Below are positions 24,379-31,776 of a stretch of 32,833 bases of DNA, piece after piece (the stretch's first letter is position 1; the number at the start of each line of letters is the position of its first letter). Location of the stretch: IMG/VR virus record IMGVR_UViG_3300007554_000447, positions 1 to 32,833 of that record; one strand, 5' to 3'. The stretch is from a virus. Under the pieces are notes generated by a model, which did not search any database, was not told where the DNA came from, and worked only from the letters and a program-made list of their open reading frames with translations. The position numbers and the translations under genes were made by a program.

Positions 24379-25318
24379 TTTAACCTTCCTGTTATTGTTA
24401 ACAGGTTGCGCTCAAATGCCACAGTGGTCTGATGGACCGGCTAACTGTGAGTATGGTAAAGGCCAATACGAAGAAGGTTGGAGTAAAGATCTATACACAG
24501 GTGTAAGACAATACACCGAAAGCAAACAGATTTGTATAGAATCTCCTGAAGTTATTAAGCTACCTTCGTATATTGATTTATTAGCTTTACCAAAAGCTAA
24601 GTCTATGCCAGTAGTTGCAGTATACGGATTTGCAGATAAAACCGGACAAAGAAAAGATTCACAAAGCGGACAGAGTTTCTCTACAGCAGTAACACAAGGC
24701 GGAACAGAGTTACTAATTGATGCTTTAAAGACAGCTGCAAACGGACATTGGTTTAGAGTAGTTGAACGAGAAGGTATTGACTCTCTTGTTCGTGAAAGAC
24801 AAATTATACGATCAGCTCGTGATGAGGCAGCTAAGAAGTTAAATACAAAGACTCAAGGAGTCGGGCCACTTCTTTTTGCAGGTATGATTATAGAAGGTGG
24901 AATTATTGGTTATGATAGTAATATTAGAACTGGAGGAAGAGGAGCAAGAACGTTAGGTATTGGTTTTAGTAATCAATATCGACAAGACGTAGTTACTGTT
25001 TCAATCCGTGCCGTTTCAGTATTAACCGGTGAAATATTATTGAATGTTCAAACTCGAAAAACTGTACTGAGTGTAGGCTCAGGTGGTGATCTGTTTAGAT
25101 TTATCGAACAAGGAACACAATTGATTGAGTATGAAGACGGAGTTGGTAATAATGAATCAGTGACTTACGCAGTACGTTCAGCTATTGAAGCTGGAGTATT
25201 AGAAATGGTATACCAAGGACACGATAGAGGTTTTTGGGAAATCGAGGCAGGCCATCGTCACCCCCATCAAAAAGATCATGATGGAACAAACGAAAAGCAT
25301 AGCCTCGATGAAAAATAA
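24356..25318 (+). CDS. csgG: CsgG-like curli secretion channel lipoprotein
   Basis: 320 residues from ATG 24356 (277 in E. coli). That start gives a lipoprotein signal MVRLTAASLTFLLLLTGC with Cys18 in the lipobox, and GGAAG lies 6 nt upstream. Nearly the whole CsgG domain is visible: MPVVAVYGFADKTGQRKD, SGQSFSTAVTQGG (the pore constriction loop, with Ser where E. coli has Asn55), VVEREGIDSLVRERQIIR, FAGMIIEGGIIGYDSN, GARTLGIG, VSIRAVSVLTGEILLNVQTRKTVLS and FRFIEQGTQLIEYE, then SAIEAGVLEMV. It should form the nonameric outer-membrane pore. A charged C-terminal extension (about 300-320, HRHPHQKDHD) is extra. Overlaps csgF. Confidence 0.94.
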   Translation: MVRLTAASLTFLLLLTGCAQMPQWSDGPANCEYGKGQYEEGWSKDLYTGVRQYTESKQICIESPEVIKLPSYIDLLALPKAKSMPVVAVYGFADKTGQRKDSQSGQSFSTAVTQGGTELLIDALKTAANGHWFRVVEREGIDSLVRERQIIRSARDEAAKKLNTKTQGVGPLLFAGMIIEGGIIGYDSNIRTGGRGARTLGIGFSNQYRQDVVTVSIRAVSVLTGEILLNVQTRKTVLSVGSGGDLFRFIEQGTQLIEYEDGVGNNESVTYAVRSAIEAGVLEMVYQGHDRGFWEIEAGHRHPHQKDHDGTNEKHSLDEK

Positions 25319-25330
25319 AAGGGAAAAATA

Positions 25331-26062
25331 ATGAAACATAAAATATTAGGCTTATCTTTATTATGTTTATTTTCTTTCAACGCAATTGCTCAGGCAACTG
25401 ATGATAATGAGATTAACATCGACCAAACTGGTGATACATTAACATTGTATATTGATCAGTATGGATACGGTAACAAAATTGGATTAGACGACTTTTCAAG
25501 TTCTTCATCTCCAATGGCTGTTACTGGTTCTTCGTTAAACATTAACATCGATCAAATAGGTAATGAGAATTTACTATTTGGTACAATCGTTGCTGATAGC
25601 TCGACTTATAATCTTCTTTTTACAGGAGATAGTAATTCGTGGGATTGGAATATAGGATATGTTGGATCAGCCGATAGTTCTACTATAGACGTAGACATCA
25701 CAGGCGACTCAAACACTATGGACTTTGACCAAGGCTATAATGCAAGTGCAGAAAGATTAGATATGGATTTAACATTATTGGGAGATACGAATATTTTTGA
25801 TGTTGACATCGACGTAGATGACGCCATTTGGAATTTCGATATCACAGGTGCATCAAACAATATCAACACCATGCAAAAAGATGGTGGAGAGCAGGAAATC
25901 AACGTAACTTTAACCGGTGATTCAGCTGACATTGATATTAATCAAATGAGTGGTACTTGTGCTACGGGTGTTACTACTTGTAACGGTATCATAACTTTAG
26001 ATGTGACTTCAGATAATGCTACTATTCAAATCAATCAGAAAGACAGCTCTAACGACAGTTAA
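25331..26062 (+). CDS. Curlin-like secreted repeat protein 1 (CsgA/CsgB-like)
   Basis: 243 residues. Signal peptide MKHKILGLSLLCLFSFNAIAQA, then strand-turn repeats of the type (G)D-S/T-N-x-(hydrophobic)-x-x-x-Q that recall curlin repeats: NEINIDQTGDTLTLYIDQYG, SLNINIDQIGNEN, STIDVDITGDSNTMDFDQG, INVTLTGDSADIDINQMSG and a final ITLDVTSDNATIQINQ. Periodicity is about 20-25 residues but less regular than in E. coli CsgA, and Asp is far more common (DVDIDVDD near the middle). It directly follows csgG with GGGAAA before ATG, so it is the natural substrate of the pore. A late-stage amyloid or fibre outside the cell is inferred. Confidence 0.8.
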   Translation: MKHKILGLSLLCLFSFNAIAQATDDNEINIDQTGDTLTLYIDQYGYGNKIGLDDFSSSSSPMAVTGSSLNINIDQIGNENLLFGTIVADSSTYNLLFTGDSNSWDWNIGYVGSADSSTIDVDITGDSNTMDFDQGYNASAERLDMDLTLLGDTNIFDVDIDVDDAIWNFDITGASNNINTMQKDGGEQEINVTLTGDSADIDINQMSGTCATGVTTCNGIITLDVTSDNATIQINQKDSSNDS

Positions 26063-27182
26063 ATGCTTGATGGCGCTATCAATAGCGATTTCTTCGGGAG
26101 TCGTTATTGCAGCCCCGTCTATCGGCGAAATTGTTGAACATAAGGGCAGCTCCAAACTAGTTAGAGAGGCTGGAGATGAGCTTTTAGTCAGTGACACGCT
26201 TATTCCAACCGTTGAGCTTAATGATACAGCAGAAACATCCAATGGTCGTATGCTTATTCAGTTCTTGGATGAAGCAGAACTATCATTAACAGAACATACC
26301 AAAGTATACATCGATAAAGTATACTACGATCCCGACCCAAGCAAATCAAAAATGGCAATGAGAATGGCCATGGGCACTGCTCGCTTTGCTTCAGGTCGAT
26401 TAGGAATGGTCAATAAAAGTAATATTGACATTAAAACTCCCACGGCCTCAATAGCAGTTCGTGGAACAGATTTTACAACAACAATAGATGAGCTTGGGCG
26501 ATCGCTCGTGATTCTATTACCCGATGAATTCGGAAACTCTTCTGGTGAAATAACAGTATCCAATCTTGGTGGCTCAATTGTTCTTAATGAAGCCTATGCT
26601 GCTACGATGGTTTCCTCACTCGATACTCAACCAACAAAAAAATTATCATTACGTGGTATTACAACATCAATGATTGATAATATGTTTATTGTATCGCCTC
26701 CGCCCGAAGTTAAAGAAGCACTTGACGAGCGTCTTCAAAATGATTTAGATCAAGACAAAGGTTTATTAGATATTGACTTCTTAGATTTTGACGGATTAGA
26801 TGTCGATTACCTTGAAGACGACTCATTAGAATTTACTGAGCTCGACATCGATTATTTAAATGTTGATTTTCTTAGTGATGTTCTTGACGTTGTTGAGGCC
26901 TTAGTAGCATCCGCAGCAACTCTTGATGATAGTGCAATAAGCCAAACGTCATTAGGTGCAGAATTAAAAGGTGCTGCATTTGGTTTAAATCCAGATTCTC
27001 AATATAACATTTACGAAAGCGACGGTAAGATAGTATTCTATCGTGCTGTTAATGAAACAATCACAATTTATTTGGCTGTTGATGCAAGAGCAAGTATAAG
27101 AACAACGGTTGATGGATACGAAGGTATCATATTACTTAATGGTGGAGATGACACATTAATTGATCTAAGACAAGGGGGATAA
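26016..27182 (+). CDS. FecR-domain periplasmic protein
   Basis: 388 residues. A long signal sequence (basic KSIRK then MALSIAISSGVVIAA) is followed by a FecR domain at about 36-165: IGEIVEHKGSSKLVRE, GRMLIQFLDEAELSLTEHTKV, GTARFASGRLGM, and the hallmark IKTPTASIAVRGTDFTTT. FecR domains normally link a transducer to an ECF sigma factor, but no fecA or fecI is here. The C-terminal half has an acidic repeat of LDxD type (LLDIDFLDFDGLDVDYLEDD, about 250-290) and a final beta-like region. It overlaps the curlin 1 gene by 47 nt and has no ribosome site; ATG 26070 is a possible later start but would lose the basic n-region. It lies between two curlin genes, so it may bind or sense the fibre. Confidence 0.82.
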   Translation: MLLFKSIRKTALTTVKCLMALSIAISSGVVIAAPSIGEIVEHKGSSKLVREAGDELLVSDTLIPTVELNDTAETSNGRMLIQFLDEAELSLTEHTKVYIDKVYYDPDPSKSKMAMRMAMGTARFASGRLGMVNKSNIDIKTPTASIAVRGTDFTTTIDELGRSLVILLPDEFGNSSGEITVSNLGGSIVLNEAYAATMVSSLDTQPTKKLSLRGITTSMIDNMFIVSPPPEVKEALDERLQNDLDQDKGLLDIDFLDFDGLDVDYLEDDSLEFTELDIDYLNVDFLSDVLDVVEALVASAATLDDSAISQTSLGAELKGAAFGLNPDSQYNIYESDGKIVFYRAVNETITIYLAVDARASIRTTVDGYEGIILLNGGDDTLIDLRQGG

Positions 27183-27185
27183 ATA
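27178..27185 (+). promoter_or_regulatory. Possible late promoter before curlin-like gene 2
   Basis: GATAAATA, one mismatch to the late element, overlaps the FecR gene stop, 5 nt before the next ATG. That gives no room for a leader, so it is a weak candidate. Confidence 0.2.
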
Positions 27186-27190
27186 GAGTT

Positions 27191-27994
27191 ATGAAAACAG
27201 AACATGAAGAAAGAGCTTGGGAAAGATTTAGAAAGGCTACAGGTCCTCAAATTTGGACGGGCAGAGATTTAGGTACCTGGTTCGCGATGGGCGTATTTGT
27301 AGGTGCCATGATTATCGCACCTTTTACTTTTTCAGACGATAACGTCATTACAATGGAACAAACTGGTGATACTTTTCAATTAGGTATAGATCAATATGGT
27401 CACGCTAATGAAGTCAGTATGTTAGATGGTAATTCATATATTACAGCATCAAGTTTAGATATGTATTTGGTTCAGTACAATACCAACCCATCTGCAATGA
27501 CTAATAAGATTATATTCGACGAAGTAAGTGGTTCAGGTAATCAAATGAAACTTGCACAAGGTGTTGCGTGGACTACATTAGATTCTGATACAGATTTAAC
27601 TTGGTATGGTGATCTTTATGAATCAGGTGGACATGATATTGGTATCACAATGTATGGAGACAACAATCAATTAGCAGTTCAACAAACGAACCAAACAGGC
27701 GCGAGCGATGGACATAATTTTGATTTACATTTAGCAGGTGATAGTAATGAAGTTAAAATTAAACAACAAAGTAATGGAAGAAAGAATACTGATTTAACAA
27801 TTTACAATGACTATAACGATGTATTCGTTCGCCAAAAAGGTACTGGTGCAACTCACAACGCAACGATAACACTTGATGGTCTATATGGAACGGATCTTAC
27901 TTTAATTCAAATGAGTGATACAAATCAAACATATTCAGTATCAGTTAACTGTATGACTGTTGGTGGTTGCTCAACATCGGTAACACAAGACTGA
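27191..27994 (+). CDS. Curlin-like repeat protein 2, with N-terminal signal anchor
   Basis: 267 residues. It shares the module D-N-x-I-x-x-x-Q-T-G-D-T-x-x-L-x-I-D-Q-Y-G-x-x-N with curlin 1 (VITMEQTGDTFQLGIDQYG) and has further repeats: GSGNQMKLAQG, GDNNQLAVQQTNQTG, GDSNEVKIKQQSNG, YNDVFVRQKGTG. These G-x-x-N-x-x-x-x-x-Q units are closer to CsgA/CsgB than those of curlin 1. Instead of a plain signal peptide it has about 28 hydrophilic residues and then GTWFAMGVFVGAMIIAPFTF, which could be an uncleaved anchor, as expected of a nucleator held at the cell. Starts 8 nt after the FecR gene. Confidence 0.78.
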   Translation: MKTEHEERAWERFRKATGPQIWTGRDLGTWFAMGVFVGAMIIAPFTFSDDNVITMEQTGDTFQLGIDQYGHANEVSMLDGNSYITASSLDMYLVQYNTNPSAMTNKIIFDEVSGSGNQMKLAQGVAWTTLDSDTDLTWYGDLYESGGHDIGITMYGDNNQLAVQQTNQTGASDGHNFDLHLAGDSNEVKIKQQSNGRKNTDLTIYNDYNDVFVRQKGTGATHNATITLDGLYGTDLTLIQMSDTNQTYSVSVNCMTVGGCSTSVTQD

Positions 27995-28025
27995 ATCTAT
28001 TGTAGTATTAAGATTGGATAAATCT

Positions 28026-28054
28026 ATTATAACACAATTTAGAGCACTTGTCAA
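28026..28054 (-). promoter_or_regulatory. Consensus sigma70 promoter antisense to the curli-like cluster
   Basis: On the - strand: exact TTGACA (28049-28054 complement), 17 nt, exact TATAAT (28026-28031 complement). It lies in the 90-nt gap between curlin 2 and hemE and points back into curlin 2. No - strand gene follows for about 5 kb, so the transcript would be antisense. Confidence 0.75.
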
Positions 28055-28084
28055 CACTTAAATGAAAATGGAACAATATAAATT

Positions 28085-29026
28085 ATGAAAACATTATTAC
28101 AAAGAACTATCAAGGATAAAGAAACGAACCTATATCCTGTTTGGCTTATGAGACAAGCCGGAAGATACATGCCAGTATATATGGCAATGAAAGCTCAATC
28201 AAATGGATTTCTCGACATGGCCCTCACACCATGGAAGGCAGCTGAAATAACAATGCAACCTATTCTTGAGTTTGATATGGACGCAGCCATTATCTTTTCA
28301 GACATACTTATTATAAATCACGCTCTTGGCCAAGAATTAGATTATAATCCGAGTCCCGTTCTAGGACCTTATAACGAATCTTTTTGGGATACAACTTTTG
28401 AAGAATTCAGTCTAAAATGTCAACCAGTATATGAGGCGATCAAGCTGGTTCGATCTGAACTTGACGAAAGTAAGTCACTAATCGGCTTTGCTGCAGCTCC
28501 TTATACACTCTGTAAGTACATGTATAACTCCCCACGGCTTGATATAGTTAATAAATTAATCCCTTATATAGTAGAGCATCTCTCCTCACAGATTGAGTAT
28601 GGATGTGATACGATACAAATCTTCGACAGTTGGGCTGGAGATATACCAGCTAATCAGTTTGATGATTATGTTATCAATCCAACAAAAGAGATTGTAGACG
28701 CTATTAGAAACCGTTATCCTGACGTTGGTATCATTGCATTCCCAAGATTAGTAGGTACTAAAATCAATGAATATATTGAAGTAGTAAATGCTGATTGTAC
28801 TAATATTAGTGACGACTTACCAGTTGACGAAATCAATGGTGAAGTACTTCAGGGTGGTATTGCTATCAAGAGATTAATTAAAGGAGAAGATATTACTCCT
28901 GTACTTGATAAAATGAGAGATAAAGCTTATGTTGTTAATCTTGCTCATGGAATTGATAAGACAACTCCAGTTGAGAATGTAAGACAGTTTGTAAATACAG
29001 TAAAAGAATATCGTAAAGGTGTTTAA
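28085..29026 (+). CDS. hemE: Uroporphyrinogen decarboxylase
   Basis: 313 residues, about 30-40 shorter than cellular HemE. It would remove four carboxyl groups from uroporphyrinogen to give coproporphyrinogen in heme synthesis. PVWLMRQAGRYMPVY (18-32) holds Arg23 and Arg27, FSDILIINHALG holds Asp73, LIGFAAAPYTLCKYM holds Tyr145, IQIFDSWAG holds Ser182, and NLAHGIDKTTPVENV holds His289. These match the five catalytic or substrate-binding positions of the family, so activity is likely. The ribosome site is poor. The stop overlaps the GTG start of the cyclase gene, so the two are coupled. A TATAAATT right before ATG is too close to be its promoter. Confidence 0.94.
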   Translation: MKTLLQRTIKDKETNLYPVWLMRQAGRYMPVYMAMKAQSNGFLDMALTPWKAAEITMQPILEFDMDAAIIFSDILIINHALGQELDYNPSPVLGPYNESFWDTTFEEFSLKCQPVYEAIKLVRSELDESKSLIGFAAAPYTLCKYMYNSPRLDIVNKLIPYIVEHLSSQIEYGCDTIQIFDSWAGDIPANQFDDYVINPTKEIVDAIRNRYPDVGIIAFPRLVGTKINEYIEVVNADCTNISDDLPVDEINGEVLQGGIAIKRLIKGEDITPVLDKMRDKAYVVNLAHGIDKTTPVENVRQFVNTVKEYRKGV

Positions 29027-31061
29027 ATATTTAACAAAATGGTGGACTGTACTATTTACGATTGCTGGTTTTGCAGCTCTTAGTATATCTAATCCATCAT
29101 TTATACAATCATTAGAATATAGTTATTATGACGCGTTACAGCAGAATAAAGAAAAAAAGAATATTGAGGAAGTGGTACTTGTCAACATTGACGAAAGAGC
29201 TATTGCTGCCGAAGGTCAGTATCCGTGGCCCCGTGGGTCTATTGCTAAGTATATTAATAGTGGGCCTGACGATTCTTTATATGTCTTCAACGTAATTTAT
29301 TCAGAAGAAGATAGATTTAAAGAAGATCATTTATTACAGGAAGCAATGGCAACTAAAGCTGTTGTATTAGCTTCGGCTCCAACTCAACAAACAACTGGAG
29401 GTGTAGGCAACTTTGTCGGTGTTGCTACATTTGGTGACCAAGATGAAAACTGGCTCTACAATATTCCGGGATTACTTTATCCCATCGATAGTCTTTCTAG
29501 TTATGCCTTTGGCATTGGCGGTGTTCTTGCAGTACCTGACGAACCAACTGGGGTTGTGCGAAGAAGCCCACTTGTTGTCAATGCAGCAGGAAATCAATAT
29601 CCCAGTCTCGCTCTTGAGACTTTGCGGGTCTTCTCTGGAGAGTCTTCCTATCAAATGAAAGTAGGCACCAATGGTGTCGAGTGGATTCGTATGGGTCGTC
29701 AAGATCCAATCACAACAAATAGCTTTGCTGAAGTGCCTATTTCTTTCTGGAATCAGTTCGAGCAAATAAGCATAACAGACCCACTACCAGCAGGGAAAGT
29801 ATTACTATTTGGAATAACCGCAGAAGGCTATTCTAATCCAGTCGCAACCCCAATGGGTGCAATGTATCCCCACGAAGTTCAAGCTCAGCTGATCCAGACC
29901 TTGATTTCAGGAGAACAAATAACGATTCCCGACTGGCAGCCAGTACTTGAGCTTGTGTTTCTGGTTTTAGTGAGTCTAGGTATCCTTGCAGCGGTCTATA
30001 TTTTGCCCACAATTCCAGGGGTGGTAGTGTCTCTCGGTCTACTCTTTGCTGCATTCGCATCGAGTTATTACCTGTGGACTTCTGCCTTAGTATTTTTTGA
30101 CGCAACCTTATGTTCATTAGCTTCCTTAGTAGTATTTGCACAATCAAACTTTAATGTATATTATATCACATTCCAACAGAAACGTCAAATAGAAAAACAA
30201 TTTGCTGGGTATGCTTCGCCCACTGTCGTACGTCTATTAAAAGAGAATCCTACTCTAATAAAAGATGGTATGAAACGAGAGGTCAGTATTTGCTTTTCTG
30301 ATTTGAGAGGGTTTACACCACTTGGAGAAAGCTTCGGCGATGATGTTAAAGGTTTAACAAAATTAATGAATGGATATATGGATGCCATTACTGAGCCTGT
30401 CCTCCAAGCAAATGGAATGATTATAAAGTATATAGGCGATGCTAGTATGCATATCCACAACGCTCCTTTGGAAGATCCAAACCACCCAACGGCAGCAGTA
30501 GAAACCGGTTTGAGTATGCTTAGAGCAGTGGAGAAATTTAATGAAGAAATTACAAGAGACGGAAGACCACCCATTGGTATGGGTGCTGGGATCAATACTG
30601 GGCTTGGTTATCTTGGCGAGATGGGGTCTACCAAGCGACACAGCTACGATGTTCTCGGAGATGCTGTTAGCACAGCTGCTCGAATTGAATCAAAATGTAA
30701 AGAATATGGGTGCCTACTTTTAGTTGGTGGAGATACTGTTAAACAGTGTGATAATAAATTCTTTTTCTTAAAGGTCGACGATCTTGCTGTAAAAGGTAAA
30801 ACAGTTGGAATTGAAATATTTACAGTATTAGACTTAAAGAAAGATAAGTATCTTAAACCAGCAGAGATGCATCAACACATGTATGATAACTATCAGAAAC
30901 AAGATTTTGATAAAGCAATTAAAATGTGTAATGATTTAATGGAATGTTTCGAAGGTCAAATGTCAGGATATTATAACATGTGGATTGAGCGTTGTGAATA
31001 CATGAAGACGCAAGATCTACCCAAGGATTGGAATGGAATCTTTATCGCAACATCTAAATAA
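29019..31061 (+). CDS. CHASE2-domain transmembrane class III adenylate cyclase
   Basis: 680 residues from GTG 29019, which overlaps the hemE stop. Membrane segment at about 9-24, extracytoplasmic CHASE2 sensor at about 30-305 (VVLVNIDERAIAAEGQYPWPR, GVVRRSPLVVN, LFGITAEGYSNPVATPMG, MYPHEVQAQLIQTL), three closely spaced membrane helices at about 308-376, a linker with FAGYASPTVVRLL, and the cyclase domain at about 420-600. Metal aspartates are Asp428 in CFSDLRGFT and Asp474 in KYIGDASMHI. Lys470 and Asp544 (YDVLGD) are the ATP-selecting pair, and Arg555 is the transition-state arginine. The usual Asn between them is Ser551. The C-terminus, ending DWNGIFIATSK, is that of bacterial CHASE2 cyclases. 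It should make cAMP in response to an external signal. Confidence 0.93.
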   Translation: MFKYLTKWWTVLFTIAGFAALSISNPSFIQSLEYSYYDALQQNKEKKNIEEVVLVNIDERAIAAEGQYPWPRGSIAKYINSGPDDSLYVFNVIYSEEDRFKEDHLLQEAMATKAVVLASAPTQQTTGGVGNFVGVATFGDQDENWLYNIPGLLYPIDSLSSYAFGIGGVLAVPDEPTGVVRRSPLVVNAAGNQYPSLALETLRVFSGESSYQMKVGTNGVEWIRMGRQDPITTNSFAEVPISFWNQFEQISITDPLPAGKVLLFGITAEGYSNPVATPMGAMYPHEVQAQLIQTLISGEQITIPDWQPVLELVFLVLVSLGILAAVYILPTIPGVVVSLGLLFAAFASSYYLWTSALVFFDATLCSLASLVVFAQSNFNVYYITFQQKRQIEKQFAGYASPTVVRLLKENPTLIKDGMKREVSICFSDLRGFTPLGESFGDDVKGLTKLMNGYMDAITEPVLQANGMIIKYIGDASMHIHNAPLEDPNHPTAAVETGLSMLRAVEKFNEEITRDGRPPIGMGAGINTGLGYLGEMGSTKRHSYDVLGDAVSTAARIESKCKEYGCLLLVGGDTVKQCDNKFFFLKVDDLAVKGKTVGIEIFTVLDLKKDKYLKPAEMHQHMYDNYQKQDFDKAIKMCNDLMECFEGQMSGYYNMWIERCEYMKTQDLPKDWNGIFIATSK

Positions 31062-31569
31062 GTTCTTAATACTTATTTTAATATCACTACCTGCTATGGG
31101 TGGTAAACCAACAGAAGTACAAATAGGAAATTGGAATCACGGATGGACGGCTCCATATAAGGATGAGTATGTATCTAAGTATACGAGTGATCCTATATCA
31201 TATCTACCATACGATCTTAACTTTGAAATAGAACTTAGTACTGATCGCCAAATAACAAAAGAACAGTACGCATTAACGGCAATGATCATTGCGAATATTG
31301 CTGACGTACATTCAACTCGTCGAGGTATGAGATACGATTGTTTGGTAGAAGCAAATCCTTTTCTACCAGAAAGACCTAACGTTGCAGAGATGGTTATTTT
31401 AAAAGGCGCAACCATATTACCTATAAGACATTATTTGTGGCCTACAAAAGAAGAGAAGTACTATTACGATAGGTTTACTAGTGTGTTGGTAGCAGCTGCT
31501 GCATATAACAATTATAAATTAGTTAAGAAGGCTCGAGATAATCCTTTCTGTAAAAAATTAGGACAATAA
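31033..31569 (+). CDS. Small exported or membrane protein (DUF5658-like pattern)
   Basis: 178 residues. N-terminal hydrophobic segment FLILILISLPAMG (signal peptide or anchor), then a soluble part and ALTAMIIANIADVHSTRRG followed by CLVEANPFLPERPNVAEMVILKGATI, a D-x-x-S/T...EANP pattern recalling DUF5658-type membrane proteins. A further weakly hydrophobic segment lies at about 150-160. It overlaps the cyclase gene by 29 nt with AAGGA 7 nt upstream. Because it is coupled to the cyclase it may be a partner, but function is unknown. Confidence 0.65.
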   Translation: MESLSQHLNKFLILILISLPAMGGKPTEVQIGNWNHGWTAPYKDEYVSKYTSDPISYLPYDLNFEIELSTDRQITKEQYALTAMIIANIADVHSTRRGMRYDCLVEANPFLPERPNVAEMVILKGATILPIRHYLWPTKEEKYYYDRFTSVLVAAAAYNNYKLVKKARDNPFCKKLGQ

Positions 31570-31572
31570 AAA

Positions 31573-31598
31573 AAGGTCCAGTTTTTACACTAGACCTT
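31573..31598 (-). terminator. Terminator at convergent gene ends, best for the - strand
   Basis: Ten-base arms AAGGTCCAGT/ACTAGACCTT with one mismatch around a six-base loop. Read on the - strand the hairpin is followed by TTTTTTTATT, a good rho-independent terminator for the micro-gene cluster. On the + strand it is followed only by CAGGGTTTTATT, so it may also stop the cyclase operon, less strongly. Confidence 0.75.
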
Positions 31599-31644
31599 CA
31601 GGGTTTTATTGCTCAACTCAACGATGCGATCTCATCACGTCAGC

Positions 31645-31758
31645 TTACGCCAACGATGCAACTTCTGCAATCATTACTCCTAAAAACAGAGTAACTATTA
31701 GGCACTCGACACAAATCTCACCATTTAGCTTCTGCAAAATATTTTTTGCTTTCTGCAT
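31645..31758 (-). CDS. Small membrane peptide, 37 residues
   Basis: ATG at 31758 with an ideal AAGGA ribosome site 6 nt upstream. The product has a basic N-terminus (MQKAKNILQKLNGE), two cysteines (ICVEC) and a hydrophobic stretch (LIVTLFLGVMIAEVASLA). A single-pass micro-protein, last of the - strand cluster and just before the terminator. No family recognised. Confidence 0.55.
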   Translation of the reverse strand: MQKAKNILQKLNGEICVECLIVTLFLGVMIAEVASLA

Positions 31759-31776
31759 GGTAATTCCTTAATTAAG

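Noticed and set aside
28077-28084. TATAAATT as a late promoter of hemE
   Set aside because: It touches the ATG, leaving no leader, and its last base differs from the consensus. A leaderless mRNA is possible but unsupported.
30185-30595. Long - strand frame (136 codons) inside the cyclase gene
   Set aside because: It is antisense to the conserved catalytic domain, has no ribosome site and no protein-like pattern.
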